A program made the position numbers and the translations under genes. From positions 1,294,153 to 1,358,152 of the forward strand of contig CP034928.1 of assembly GCA_004102645.1 (NCBI GenBank): a stretch of 64,000 nt of DNA. The letters run 5' to 3'. The DNA is from Candidatus Bipolaricaulis sibiricus (GTDB taxonomy: Bacteria; Bipolaricaulota; Bipolaricaulia; Bipolaricaulales; Bipolaricaulaceae). Positions 17,075 to 25,461 of the stretch are shown piece after piece (positions within the stretch are counted from its first letter, which is position 1; every line of letters starts with the position of its first letter). The notes under the pieces were generated by a model that worked only from the letters and a program-made list of their open reading frames with translations, did not search any database and was not told the origin of the DNA.

Positions 17075-19465
17075 ATGCGGATGCGCGCAGTTGCGGCAGT
17101 GCTCTTTGTTGTCGTGGTTGGGGTCATTCTTGCTGGATGCAGCAGGGCCACCCCGCCCACGATTTCCACCCAGCCCAGCGCTCAGACAGCGTGCGTAGGG
17201 GGGGCGGTCACGTTCAGCGTGACCGCGGCTGGCACAGCCCCCCTGAGCTACCAGTGGCGCAAGGACGGGACGAACATCCCTGGGGCAACTAATGCGACGT
17301 ACACCATCAGCTCCGTCACCACGGGGAGCGCGGGGAACTACACCGTCGTCGTCACCAACAAGGCGGGCACGGTTACGTCAACGGCCGCGAGCCTCACTGT
17401 GAACGTCCCCCCTACGATCAGTGCGCAACCCGCATCGCAGTCGGCCTGCCTTGGTCAATCGGTCTTGCTGAGCGTGACCGCCGCTGGCACAGCCCCGCTG
17501 AGCTACCAGTGGCGCAAGGACGGGACGAACATCGCCGGTGCCACGACCGCCATCTACACAATTCCCGCTGCCACAGCCGCCGACGCGGGGGCCTACACAG
17601 TTGTCGTCACGAACCCCTGCGGAAGCGTGACCTCGACTCCCGCCACCCTTGCCCTCGACGCCGGCGTGACGATCGCAACCCAACCGTCCCCGCAGTCCGT
17701 GTGTGAGGGACGCCCCGCCACGTTCACCGTGGTTGCGACCGGAGCCGCCCCGCTTAGCTACCAGTGGCAGAAGGACGGCTTGGACATCCCCGGCGCCACG
17801 GAGGCCACGTACACGGTCCCCGCTGCGGCAGGGCCCGACGCCGGAACCTACGCCGTGATCGTTACAAGTGCGTGCGGAACGGCAACCTCCGACCCGGTCC
17901 CTCTCACCGTAAGCGCAAGCCCAGCGATCACCGTTCATCCGGCATCCCAGACGGTTCAGGCAGGAAGCGCTGTGACGTTCGCCGTAACAGCGACCGGAAC
18001 GCCACCCCTCAGCTACCAGTGGCGCAAAGACGGCGCAGACATCCCAGGAGCGACGGCCGGGACCTACGCGATCTCCTCCGCAACCGCCGCGGATGCCGGG
18101 ACCTACACCGCGGTCGTCACAAACGCGTGCGGGGCCGCAGTCTCGACCCCGGCGATCCTTGCCGTGACCCCCACCTCCGTCGAGCCGACCCCGCCGCCCA
18201 CCACGGACGGTGCGTTTGTCACGGTCAACGACCATCCGATCAGCCGGGCAGCGTTCGACGACATCCGCCAGTCGATCCTCAGCTACTACGCGCGCCTCTA
18301 CGCGCAGTTCGGCATCGACATCCGGGTGTTTCTCGTTGGTGCGCGAGGACGCATGTTCGAACTCGAGCTGGAACTCAGCGCCCTGACCGGGCTTGTCACC
18401 CGGGGAATCGTCGAAGGTGAGGCAGCGAAGCGGGGGATTGCCATCAGCCCCGACGAGATCGATGCGGAGTTCGAGAGGCAGTACCAGGCCATGTTGGAGA
18501 CCTACGGGATCACCGAGGAATACCTCATCGAGTACTTCGCCGCCCAAGGGGGAACCCTCGACGAGTTCAAGGAAGAGGGACGGGCCAGCATCACCGAGCA
18601 GCTTCTCTACGACGCGGTACAGAAAGCGGTGGTCGGGCCGATCGAGATCACAGACGACGAGCTTCGGGAGTACTTCGAGGCGCACAAGGCCGACTACGCG
18701 ACCGCGGAGCAGGTCGAGGCCTCGCACATTCTCGTCGCCACAGAGGAAGAGGCCCAGGCGATCCTCGATGAACTCGCAGCTGGGGCGGACTTCGCCGAGC
18801 TGGCCCGAACCCGCTCGACCGACCCGGGCAGCGGGGCCAGGGGGGGGCAGCTGGGCTGGTTCGGCCGCGGGGTCATGGTCCCTGAGTTTGAGGAAGCGGC
18901 GTTCGCCCTCGAAGTCGGGGAGACGAGCGGGATTGTTCAGAGCCAGTTTGGGTTCCACATCATCCGCGTCACAGACCGCCGTGCGGCAACCGAACCGGAG
19001 TTCGCCGACATCGCCGACCGCGTCCGCCGCGACCTGGAAAGCGAGCGCACCACCGAAGCCTTCCAGACCTGGCTGAAGACAGCTCGGCAGGAGGCCCGGG
19101 TCGTGATCGCCGATCCCATCCTCTCCGCGATGTACGAGAAGGACCTCGATCTCGACCGCGGGATCGCAGCGTTCGAACGACTCCAAGCCGAGGGGAAGGT
19201 TGAGGAGAAGTACCTCTCGTTCATCATCGGCTCGCTGTACGAGGACAAGATGGCGATGCTCGAGTCGGACATCGAGCTCCTGGAGACCCAGCTCCCCGAG
19301 GGACCCGAACGGGAAGCGCAGATCACTGCGTTGCAGAAGTCGATCGACGAAGCCCGCGCTGCGGCGCTGGCTGCCTACTACCGAGCCCTGAAGGAACTCC
19401 CCGACGACGAGGACGTGAAGGAGCGCATCATCGCGCTCGAGGGCTCGGGGCTCGTCCCACGCTAG
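17075..19465 (+). CDS. Lipoprotein with four Ig-like domains fused to parvulin (SurA/PrsA-like)
   Basis: A 796-residue lipoprotein. The signal peptide ends in the lipobox LAGC (about residue 22). Four tandem Ig-like domains of about 85 residues follow (roughly 26-366), each with a PLSYQW(R/Q)KDG core and a Y(T/A)V(V/I)VT(N/S) strand. After a Pro/Thr linker comes a SurA-type chaperone region (ISRAAFDDIRQ, about 380-530), then a PpiC peptidyl-prolyl isomerase domain (ASHILVATEEEAQ, GGQLGWFGRG, FGFHIIRVTDR), and a helical charged tail. The likely role is folding of exported proteins at the cell envelope. GAAGGAGG precedes the ATG. The Ig and parvulin fusion is unusual. Confidence 0.9.
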   Translation: MRMRAVAAVLFVVVVGVILAGCSRATPPTISTQPSAQTACVGGAVTFSVTAAGTAPLSYQWRKDGTNIPGATNATYTISSVTTGSAGNYTVVVTNKAGTVTSTAASLTVNVPPTISAQPASQSACLGQSVLLSVTAAGTAPLSYQWRKDGTNIAGATTAIYTIPAATAADAGAYTVVVTNPCGSVTSTPATLALDAGVTIATQPSPQSVCEGRPATFTVVATGAAPLSYQWQKDGLDIPGATEATYTVPAAAGPDAGTYAVIVTSACGTATSDPVPLTVSASPAITVHPASQTVQAGSAVTFAVTATGTPPLSYQWRKDGADIPGATAGTYAISSATAADAGTYTAVVTNACGAAVSTPAILAVTPTSVEPTPPPTTDGAFVTVNDHPISRAAFDDIRQSILSYYARLYAQFGIDIRVFLVGARGRMFELELELSALTGLVTRGIVEGEAAKRGIAISPDEIDAEFERQYQAMLETYGITEEYLIEYFAAQGGTLDEFKEEGRASITEQLLYDAVQKAVVGPIEITDDELREYFEAHKADYATAEQVEASHILVATEEEAQAILDELAAGADFAELARTRSTDPGSGARGGQLGWFGRGVMVPEFEEAAFALEVGETSGIVQSQFGFHIIRVTDRRAATEPEFADIADRVRRDLESERTTEAFQTWLKTARQEARVVIADPILSAMYEKDLDLDRGIAAFERLQAEGKVEEKYLSFIIGSLYEDKMAMLESDIELLETQLPEGPEREAQITALQKSIDEARAAALAAYYRALKELPDDEDVKERIIALEGSGLVPR

Positions 19466-19492
19466 AGCGGAAGCTCCCGCGCTGACCCGCTC

Positions 19493-19532
19493 CCGCCGAG
19501 CCCTGGGCCCACCACAGCTCAGGGCTCGGCGG
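19493..19532. terminator. Bidirectional terminator hairpin
   Basis: A perfect 13-bp inverted repeat, CCGCCGAGCCCTG and CAGGGCTCGGCGG, with a 14-base loop lies between the convergent Ig-parvulin and PKD lipoprotein genes and covers the stop codon of the latter. It probably ends transcription from both sides. Confidence 0.75.
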
Positions 19533-20193
19533 TGAATGCCTCAGTCTGAAGCTCCACCCAGTCGTACTGCCACGGCCACAGATAGGTCGTGATCATGAAC
19601 AGCCGTTCCTCGCCAGGGCGGATGTCCCACAGCTCGCGCTGGGCCTCGCCCACCACCACGTGCCCGGGTTCGCGGTAGAACCGGGCATAGACCTCAGCGT
19701 GGGTGACCCGCCGATCCGCGCTTTCATTGCGGACAACGCCCTCGACCCACGACCCGTTGTAGGCCGGGCGAACCTGCCAGTGCAGGATGTTCAACGGATG
19801 GCTGACTCCGTAGCGCAGAACGCGCACTGCCTGCGCATCGCAGCGACAGAGGCCGGCCTCCGTCCCATGCTCCTGCACCACAGTAAGAACCACGCGGAAC
19901 TCCTGTTCCTCAGCCCCTTCCCCAGTCCGATCGAACCGGTGCTGGACAAGTCGTCCCCTTGCTGTGCCACCGTCCCCGAACTCCCAGACGTACTCGACGA
20001 TCTCCCCGCTGCCGGGGGACGAATCGGCAGCGTCAAAGGTTACCAGGAGCGGTAGTTCGCCACTCTCCGGCACGACGCGAAACGTAGCCACCGGGGGCGC
20101 CACCCCTTGACACGGGTCGCGCGGGGTCCGCGTGCAGCCCGAGAGCAGCACCACGCCAATCGCCACCCACTTGAGCCATCGCGTGTGTCTCAT
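19519..20193 (-). CDS. PKD-domain lipoprotein
   Basis: A 224-residue lipoprotein. I start at the ATG at 20193 because GGGGAGGT lies just upstream and the protein then opens with a lipoprotein signal (WVAIGVVLLSGC). Residues about 36-125 form a PKD domain (FRVVPESGELPLLVTFDA, YVWEFGDGG). The second half looks like an FxLYD-type beta domain (GSWVEGVVRNES, AEVYARFYREPG, DIRPGEERLFMI), common in envelope proteins. It probably faces outward or into the periplasm; its partner is unknown. Confidence 0.8.
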   Translation of the reverse strand: MRHTRWLKWVAIGVVLLSGCTRTPRDPCQGVAPPVATFRVVPESGELPLLVTFDAADSSPGSGEIVEYVWEFGDGGTARGRLVQHRFDRTGEGAEEQEFRVVLTVVQEHGTEAGLCRCDAQAVRVLRYGVSHPLNILHWQVRPAYNGSWVEGVVRNESADRRVTHAEVYARFYREPGHVVVGEAQRELWDIRPGEERLFMITTYLWPWQYDWVELQTEAFTAEP

Positions 20194-20229
20194 CGTGACC
20201 TCCCCGTTCCGCACCCCCGACACGTGTCC

Positions 20230-20258
20230 TTGTGCCCCCCCGTCGAACAGGCTACAGT
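20230..20258 (+). promoter_or_regulatory. Possible sigma70-type promoter
   Basis: TTGTGC, a 17-base spacer and TACAGT. It would drive a short transcript containing the tiny frame at 20318-20347 and the hairpin at 20359-20385. Box matches are only moderate. Confidence 0.3.
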
Positions 20259-20317
20259 GAACGTGCCTAGGCGCCCATCCTCCCGGCCCTGTGCTGGGAT
20301 AACACAAGGAGGTGGGA

Positions 20318-20347
20318 GTGTTGGCCATAGAGAGGTGCAACGTCTAG
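20318..20347 (+). CDS. Possible 9-codon leader-like micro-ORF
   Basis: GTG TTG followed by seven codons and TAG, preceded by AAGGAGGTGGGA, one of the best Shine-Dalgarno matches in the window, and followed 11 bases later by a terminator hairpin. The peptide would be MLAIERCNV. The layout is that of a leader peptide, but the next gene lies on the other strand, so the role is unknown and chance cannot be excluded. Confidence 0.25.
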   Translation: MLAIERCNV

Positions 20348-20358
20348 TTCGGTAACGG

Positions 20359-20385
20359 AACGGCCCGTGCACAGCGCGGGCCGTT
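20359..20385 (+). terminator. Intrinsic terminator
   Basis: Nine-base inverted repeat AACGGCCCG/CGGGCCGTT with a 9-base loop, followed on the plus strand by CTTCTCT. It could also serve the minus-strand LOG gene that ends at 20420, but the tail is T-rich only on the plus strand. Confidence 0.6.
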
Positions 20386-20419
20386 CTTCTCTCCAGCGCA
20401 GTCCGTACCCTCCCGCCCG

Positions 20420-21118
20420 TCAACCTTCCTCCGGCACTGCGAACCCCCCGTGGTCCGCCTGGAGTCGGTAGGCCTCGATGCTTCCCGGGATCCTCGTCAC
20501 GTCGTCCACCACCTGGAACAACCGCACATCGTCAGGGCTGATCGTCCCCTGACCCACAAGCGTGTCCCGAATCCAGTCCACCAGCCCCGCCCAGAACGGG
20601 CTTCCCACCAGGTACACCGGAAACGGGTGAATCCTCAGGGTCTGGATCAGGGTCAATGCCTCAAACAGCTCGTCGAGCGTCCCGTAGCCCCCCGGGAACA
20701 CCACGAACGCCGACGCGTACTTGACGAGCATCACTTTGCGCACGAAGAAGTACCGGAACGAGAGGGCGTGGGTCTGATAGGGGTTGGGAACCTGTTCCTG
20801 AGGCAAGTAGATGCTGAGGCCCACGCTCTTGCCACCGGCCTCGAACGCCCCCTTGTTCGCCGCCTCCATGATCCCCGGCCCCCCCCCAGTGAGCACGGCG
20901 TAGCCCGCCCCAACGAGGGCCACCGCCAGTTCCTCGGCCTTCCGATAGTAGCCGGCATCAAGCGCCTTGCGCGCCGAACCGAAGATGGCCACCGCTCTGC
21001 CCAGCCCGCCAAGGGCCTCGAACCCCTCGGCGAACTCACCGAGGATCCGGAACATCCGCCAGGCGTTCTCTGCCATCGCGTCAACGATGAATTCTCGGTT
21101 CTCCCCTCGTGCCGTCAT
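20420..21118 (-). CDS. LOG-family (TIGR00730) nucleoside monophosphate phosphoribohydrolase
   Basis: A 232-residue Rossmann-fold protein of the LOG/YgdH family, which cleaves the base from nucleoside 5'-monophosphates (cytokinin-activating type in plants). Both signatures are present: GGGPGIMEA (78-86) and PGGYGTLDELFE (142-153), with AIFGSAR near the N-terminus. The length matches the bacterial subfamily. In bacteria these enzymes are often misnamed lysine decarboxylases. The physiological substrate here is unknown. Confidence 0.88.
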   Translation of the reverse strand: MTARGENREFIVDAMAENAWRMFRILGEFAEGFEALGGLGRAVAIFGSARKALDAGYYRKAEELAVALVGAGYAVLTGGGPGIMEAANKGAFEAGGKSVGLSIYLPQEQVPNPYQTHALSFRYFFVRKVMLVKYASAFVVFPGGYGTLDELFEALTLIQTLRIHPFPVYLVGSPFWAGLVDWIRDTLVGQGTISPDDVRLFQVVDDVTRIPGSIEAYRLQADHGGFAVPEEG

Positions 21119-21179
21119 GGGTCCGATCCTACTCCATCGTCAGGAGCGGCGGGGACGCTAGCGCCGGCCGCGGCCGTCC

Positions 21180-21207
21180 TTGACCGAGCGGCTGACCGTG
21201 CTATACT
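21180..21207 (+). promoter_or_regulatory. Strong sigma70-type promoter
   Basis: TTGACC, a 16-base spacer and TATACT, each five of six to consensus. Transcription would run toward the small frame at 21303-21377 and the GNAT gene at 21508, implying a leader of about 290 bases before GNAT. Confidence 0.6.
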
Positions 21208-21302
21208 CCGGCCTTCATCGTGCGATGGGCCGCCGTGCCCCAAGCGTCGGCGGATGGCAGAAGTGGACCGCCGGATCTCCGGCATGCCAAGGAGGCCCCG
21301 AT

Positions 21303-21377
21303 ATGGATCAGACCCATCTAGCGACGCGCGGGCAGGCCGCACGCGGCACGCCGGCCGGAGTGCGTAACCCCATCTAG
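21303..21377 (+). CDS. Small 24-residue peptide gene in the GNAT leader
   Basis: An ATG with AAGGAGG placed 6 bases upstream opens a 24-codon frame (MDQTHLATRGQAARGTPAGV, then four more residues) ending at TAG. It lies about 90 bases downstream of the strong promoter and 130 bases before the GNAT gene. I recognise no family. The exact ribosome-binding site supports translation, but the role (leader peptide, small protein or chance) is open. The surrounding 21119-21507 stretch holds no other feature that I can see. Confidence 0.4.
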   Translation: MDQTHLATRGQAARGTPAGVRNPI

Positions 21378-21507
21378 GTCCAACCCTCCTCGCATCTCCG
21401 TTCCGTCAAAGCACAGCAAGCAGCCCTTGCAGGCCGATCCGCTTCGAGCGCGGAGGCTGGGCACGCCTTCCTTCGCGCCCGCCCAACCCCGTTGCAGGGA
21501 GGAGATC

Positions 21508-22512
21508 ATGCAGTCGTTAAACAAACGTGGTTACGCGTATCGCCCCGCAGAGCGGGACGATGTGGCCGCTGCCGTGGAGCTGTTCAACGCGTGCTCTCGG
21601 CATGCGTTCGGGAGAGACCATTTCACCGTGAACGACGTCCGCTCCGAGTGGGGCACGCCCGGGTTCGACCTCGCGTCCGACACCCGGCTCGTGTTCCACA
21701 AGGACCGGCTTGTGGCGTATGCCGAGTTCTGGAACCTGACCGCGCCCTACGTGCGGCCCTGGTTCTGGGGCCGCGTTCATCCCGAACACCGCAGGCGAGG
21801 CATCGGCAGTCTCCTCGTGGAGTGGGCCGAGGAGCGGGCTCACCGCTCGCTCCCCCTGGCTCCGGCCGATGCTCAGATCACGCTCGGTCAGAGCGTGTGG
21901 GAGGAGGATCGCGAGGCACAGGCCCTTCTCATCGGCCGAGGGTACGCGGTTGCGCGGCGGTTCTACCGGATGAAGACCGTGTTCAACGGGGCGATCCCCG
22001 AGCCCGTCTGGCCGGAGGGGATCACCGTGCGCACGTTCGATCCCGACCGCGACCTCGAGCCCGTGGTGCGGGCCGTGGCCGATGCGTTCCGCGACCACTG
22101 GGGCAACGTCGAGGGGCCGGTTGAGCAGCGCCTCGCCCTGTGGCGGCAGTGGATCGCCACCGACGCAGAGTTCGACCCGCAGCTGTGGTTCCTCGCAGTG
22201 GAGGGGGACGAGATCGTCGGCGTGTCCCTCTGCCGGCGGGCCGACTCCGAAGACCCGGATCAGGGGTGGGTGAACACCCTCGGCGTCCGGAGGCCATGGC
22301 GGCGGCGCGGGATCGCTCTCGCTCTGCTGCACCACTCGTTCCGCGAGCTGCGCAAGCGGGGACGCAGCGGGGCGGGGCTCGGCGTGGACGCGACGAGCCT
22401 CACCGGAGCAGACCGCGTGTACGCCCGGGCCGGGATGTCCCCAGAGCGGACGACCATCGCTCTGGAGAAGGTCCTCCGCCCCGGCGTGGACCTGCGGCGA
22501 ACGTCGCTGTAA
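21508..22512 (+). CDS. Tandem GNAT acetyltransferase
   Basis: A 334-residue protein with two GNAT N-acetyltransferase domains. The acetyl-CoA loop of the first is VHPEHRRRGIGSLLVEW (about 92-108), and of the second VRRPWRRRGIALALLHHSF (about 258-276), the latter followed by GVDATSLTGADRVYARAGM. Double-GNAT proteins include mycothiol synthase MshD, but mycothiol is not expected here and similarity is general. The ATG at 21508 has AGGGAGGAG directly upstream. The acceptor substrate is unknown. Confidence 0.85.
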   Translation: MQSLNKRGYAYRPAERDDVAAAVELFNACSRHAFGRDHFTVNDVRSEWGTPGFDLASDTRLVFHKDRLVAYAEFWNLTAPYVRPWFWGRVHPEHRRRGIGSLLVEWAEERAHRSLPLAPADAQITLGQSVWEEDREAQALLIGRGYAVARRFYRMKTVFNGAIPEPVWPEGITVRTFDPDRDLEPVVRAVADAFRDHWGNVEGPVEQRLALWRQWIATDAEFDPQLWFLAVEGDEIVGVSLCRRADSEDPDQGWVNTLGVRRPWRRRGIALALLHHSFRELRKRGRSGAGLGVDATSLTGADRVYARAGMSPERTTIALEKVLRPGVDLRRTSL

Positions 22513-22522
22513 CGGTGGACGG

Positions 22523-22555
22523 GCCGTGCTGGGTGGGAGACCTGCCCGGCACGGC
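22523..22555 (+). terminator. Terminator after the GNAT gene
   Basis: Inverted repeat GCCGTGCTGGG/CCCGGCACGGC (11 bp with one G-U pair) and an 11-base loop, 10 bases after the GNAT stop, followed by TCTCCCCT. Confidence 0.65.
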
Positions 22556-22788
22556 TCTCCCCTCGCTCCGCATGCGGCACATCCCCCGCGTGAAGGGTCG
22601 CATCATCAGGGCCTATTCGCGCTGTGTGAGGTGGGGACAAGCGGCTCGGCCGACCGCTGGACCCAGCGGGAGACGGCGTCAGCGGTCAGGACGGATTGGT
22701 CCGGAGACGGGGCTCGCTCTCCGAATGTGGCATTTCAAGATCTGACCCCCGGCCGTTTCCAGGGACCGTGCTGCTTCCGCGTCAAGCC

Positions 22789-23667
22789 CTACAGGAGTCG
22801 TGCTTCCACAAGCTCTGTCGGTATCGGCCTTTGATCGCCAGTGAGCGCGTTCTCGTACACGTGGCTGAAGTGATCGAGAGCATCCACCTCGATGGTGGAA
22901 TCGTGCTTGTAGTGCTGAACTTCCGCAGAGAACACTACGAACTGGTATCGAACGTTGTTGATGGTGAGATAGCGGGGTTCGGCGTAAGCAATGCGGATGT
23001 GGATAGTGGCGTTCTCCGGAGAAACCTGCCGTTCGTACTGCTCTGCAAACTCATCCCAGAGGTTCCCCCGTATGTTGCCATGCTCATCTTGAAGGAACAG
23101 ACGATCTCGGTCCAGATAGGAGAAGCGGAACAGGACTGGTCTGGCAGGGCTGTGCACAGGGTCCATTCTGCGCACCTGGAATACAACCCGGTCCTCAGGG
23201 ACGCGAGGTAGGAGGAAGGAGCCCACGATGCGCACCTTCTGGACCCGTCCATCAAAATCCCTCTGGGTCAGTTCCCGCACCTGCCAGAGCTCGACTCGGT
23301 TGGTTGGGTTCTTCGCGAAATCCTTCGCTCCCTTTGTGAACCCACTTGTGGAGACGATGATCCCCTTCGCAGCCCCAAACTGCTGTACCACACTCGCCCA
23401 CTCTCTTGCGTGCTTCACGCCCACCCGCGATGACAGGCACTTGCAGCTTATCAGAATGGGCGCTTGATACGGCATGCAAGGCCTGAGCATGACGTCTACT
23501 TGAGCAGTGCTACCGGCGCAGTCCGCGAGCCGACAATTCTGCTGGACGTCGAACAGCTCTCTGGGGAGACACCTGTGGAGGTCAGCTACAAGATCCTCCA
23601 GGCCTTTCCAGGTGAGTCCAGGCTGTGTGCTTGCTCCAGTCTTCTTCATTCGTGGGCTCGGGTTCAC
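22789..23667 (-). CDS. Mrr-like restriction endonuclease
   Basis: A 292-residue protein with an N-terminal Mrr/RecB-type nuclease domain (about 18-125): GLTWKGLEDLVADL, then AQVDVML with Asp58, the core strand ILISCKC with Lys76, and VGVKHAREWASVVQQFGA, GIIVSTSGFTKGA. In Mrr enzymes the core is usually (E/Q)xK; here Ser74 takes the acidic position, so activity is uncertain. The C-terminal half is unassigned and beta-rich. The GTG at 23667 overlaps the upstream stop in a GTGA, which supports this start. Base composition is lower in GC than the neighbours, a hint of transfer. Confidence 0.78.
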   Translation of the reverse strand: MNPSPRMKKTGASTQPGLTWKGLEDLVADLHRCLPRELFDVQQNCRLADCAGSTAQVDVMLRPCMPYQAPILISCKCLSSRVGVKHAREWASVVQQFGAAKGIIVSTSGFTKGAKDFAKNPTNRVELWQVRELTQRDFDGRVQKVRIVGSFLLPRVPEDRVVFQVRRMDPVHSPARPVLFRFSYLDRDRLFLQDEHGNIRGNLWDEFAEQYERQVSPENATIHIRIAYAEPRYLTINNVRYQFVVFSAEVQHYKHDSTIEVDALDHFSHVYENALTGDQRPIPTELVEARLL

Positions 23668-23964
23668 TGGTTGGGTTCCACAGCTCCTACGAGTGGGCTC
23701 TCCTCAGCTGTAAGGTACAGCGCGGCGATCTCGTTCTGGATTTCAATGGTCTTGGAGAGGGCGGTGGTGATGCGGCAGTAGGTGCGGATGTCGTCGCGGG
23801 TGAGGGTGCGATCCTTCCGGTCCTTGAGCCGCTCGTGTCACATCCCCACGCATCGCCCGTGCCTGCCGCCCGCCTCCGCGGAGGGTCTCCTCGCGGGCGT
23901 CGCCCAGGGCGGCGACCGCGGTGAGCCAGGCGAGGTAGTCGGGGAACAGCGCCTTCTCGGCCAT
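23664..23964 (-). pseudogene. Decayed 3' remnant of a restriction-modification gene
   Basis: The minus strand from 23837 down to 23664 encodes ERLKDRKDRTLTRDDIRTYC and then a helical tail with TALSKTIEIQNEIAAL, which resembles C-terminal ends of type ISP/IIG methylase-restriction proteins (from memory, not searched). A TGA stands immediately upstream in that frame at 23838-23840. The matching upstream part, starting at 23964 (MAEKALFPDYLAWLTAVAAL), is in another frame. So a frameshift plus loss of the 5' body are inferred. Its stop overlaps the nuclease start, showing the two once formed an operon. Confidence 0.5.
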
Positions 23965-24011
23965 CCTCTGCCTTAGACCTTGTTTGCGGCCGCCAGGGCA
24001 AGGCGACTCCC

Positions 24012-24030
24012 GTCGGGGACAAGCCCCGAC
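24012..24030. repeat. REP-like palindrome
   Basis: GTCGGGG-ACAAG-CCCCGAC, a short hairpin of the dispersed palindromic kind common between genes in GC-rich genomes. It lies in the spacer between the decayed gene and the exonuclease gene. Only one copy is seen in this window. Confidence 0.4.
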
Positions 24031-24157
24031 GCTACAACGGAAGGCGTGGGTTTCGTAGCGCCCGCCTCTATGGCCGATGAGGCGGTTTCCGACCACGATC
24101 GGCGGCGGGGACGAAACCCGGCGCGACCGAACGCCCCGGTCGGGGCTGGGGGTCGCG

Positions 24158-24691
24158 TTACCAGGCCACCGGCACCCGCAACGGGCCGCCTCTGCGTTGG
24201 GCCACCTTCACGTATCCGTTCTGGCGGCCGAACGCGTACAGTCGCCACGTGATCTCGACGTCCTTCTTGCAGTACGCGATCACACGCTCCAGGTCCCCCT
24301 GGCGAAACCAGCGAACCGCGTCGAGCCCGCCCCCGGCTTTCGACTCGCCCAGGGTGGCCGCGGCGACGTCGTCCAGCCGTGGTCGCCACCCGAGGCTGTT
24401 CGCGAGATGGACCATGAGGTCCACCGTCGGCACGTCACTCAGCGGGCGCGAAGCATAGGGCCGCAGGACTTCGTAGTCGAACCCCACAACGTTGTAGCCC
24501 ACCACCTGACCGGCCGCGCGCAGCGCAGCCTCGAGCTGAGCTGCGTCACCCTCCTGGTAGGTGTCGAACCGCCCTGCCTCCGGATCGAACGTCACCCCAA
24601 CCGCCAACCCCAAGAGATGGATCCCTTCTCTCCCTCCCACCTCGTCGAGGGTGCGCTGGGTCTCAAGATCGAACGCGAGCAGAGCGGGCAC
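24158..24691 (-). CDS. DEDDy 3'-5' exonuclease / RNase H-like protein
   Basis: A 177-residue stand-alone exonuclease-fold protein. ExoI is FDLET (Asp8, Glu10), ExoII is GYNVVGFD (Asp72) and ExoIII is YCKKD (Tyr140, Asp144), giving the DEDDy catalytic set. SLGWRPRLDDVAAATLGESK between ExoII and ExoIII matches the family fold. Small proteins of this kind resemble the YprB-type predicted 3'-5' exonucleases. No helicase is fused. It lies 7 bases downstream of the PhoU-like gene and is probably cotranscribed with it. Confidence 0.85.
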   Translation of the reverse strand: MPALLAFDLETQRTLDEVGGREGIHLLGLAVGVTFDPEAGRFDTYQEGDAAQLEAALRAAGQVVGYNVVGFDYEVLRPYASRPLSDVPTVDLMVHLANSLGWRPRLDDVAAATLGESKAGGGLDAVRWFRQGDLERVIAYCKKDVEITWRLYAFGRQNGYVKVAQRRGGPLRVPVAW

Positions 24692-24698
24692 CCGCGAC

Positions 24699-25361
24699 CT
24701 ACGCGCCGGAGACCATCGCCCGGAGGTCGCCGGCGGCGTTCTCTACCTGATCTGCAATCCCGCCCAGCATGAGCACGAGCTGGATGAGGTGGTAGCGGTC
24801 GAACGGCGGCAGCTCCTCGCTGGCGTAGATGGCCGAGACGATCTCCCGTTCAACCAGATCCGACTCGTGCTCCAGTTGGTTGATGCGGTCGACACCCTCG
24901 GCGATCTTGCCGGCCGCGCCGCGCAGATCCCGAGCGGTGATTGCGTCGTCGAAGTCCTCGATCGTCACCCCGTACGCGTGCACGATCCGACTCACTGCCT
25001 CGGCAAGCGCGCGATAGGCATCCTCGAGAGCGATCCCCAGCTTGGGGCGCCGAAGGGACATGAGAAGCGCCGCGTCTTGGCACAGATCGGCGATCTGGTC
25101 CTGGTGCCACAGGAGTTGGTACAGGGCGGACCGCGGCATGAGCAGCCGCCGGGACTGCGTCAGCTCGTTGCGGATCCGCCGCTTGATGAGGTCGGCCTCG
25201 TGCTCCCGCTGGCTCACAAGCTCGGCATCCACTTTGTCTCCCCGCAGCCAGGCCCGCGTCTGTCGACCCAGCTCTTCGGCTGCCTCTTCCACTGCTGTGG
25301 CGTGGGTTCTGAACGAAACAAGTGGTTGCCGTCCCCTCAAGAAGTCCATCATCCGTCCCAT
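24699..25361 (-). CDS. PhoU-like DUF47 protein (first of two)
   Basis: A 220-residue all-helical protein of the DUF47/TIGR00153 group, related to PhoU and usually a partner of PiT phosphate permeases. Family-like segments are ELVSQREHEADLIKRRIRNE, QDQIADLCQDAALLM and INQLEHESDLVEREIVSAIY; the two E-x-E/D-x2-D metal-binding helices of PhoU are recognisable. The ATG at 25361 has GGAGG 5 bases upstream, better than the GTG at 25367. No phosphate transporter gene is next to it. Confidence 0.8.
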   Translation of the reverse strand: MGRMMDFLRGRQPLVSFRTHATAVEEAAEELGRQTRAWLRGDKVDAELVSQREHEADLIKRRIRNELTQSRRLLMPRSALYQLLWHQDQIADLCQDAALLMSLRRPKLGIALEDAYRALAEAVSRIVHAYGVTIEDFDDAITARDLRGAAGKIAEGVDRINQLEHESDLVEREIVSAIYASEELPPFDRYHLIQLVLMLGGIADQVENAAGDLRAMVSGA

Positions 25362-25461
25362 CCGCACCTCCTCGCTCTATCCCCGCCGGCCGTCACCGAC
25401 CCGCTCCGTTCCTCGTCACCGATGTCGTGTCGCTTCCGACAAGCCCTGCCCGTCCCTCGCG

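Noticed and set aside
17378-19186. 602-codon open frame opposite the Ig-parvulin gene
   Set aside because: Antisense shadow without start signals.
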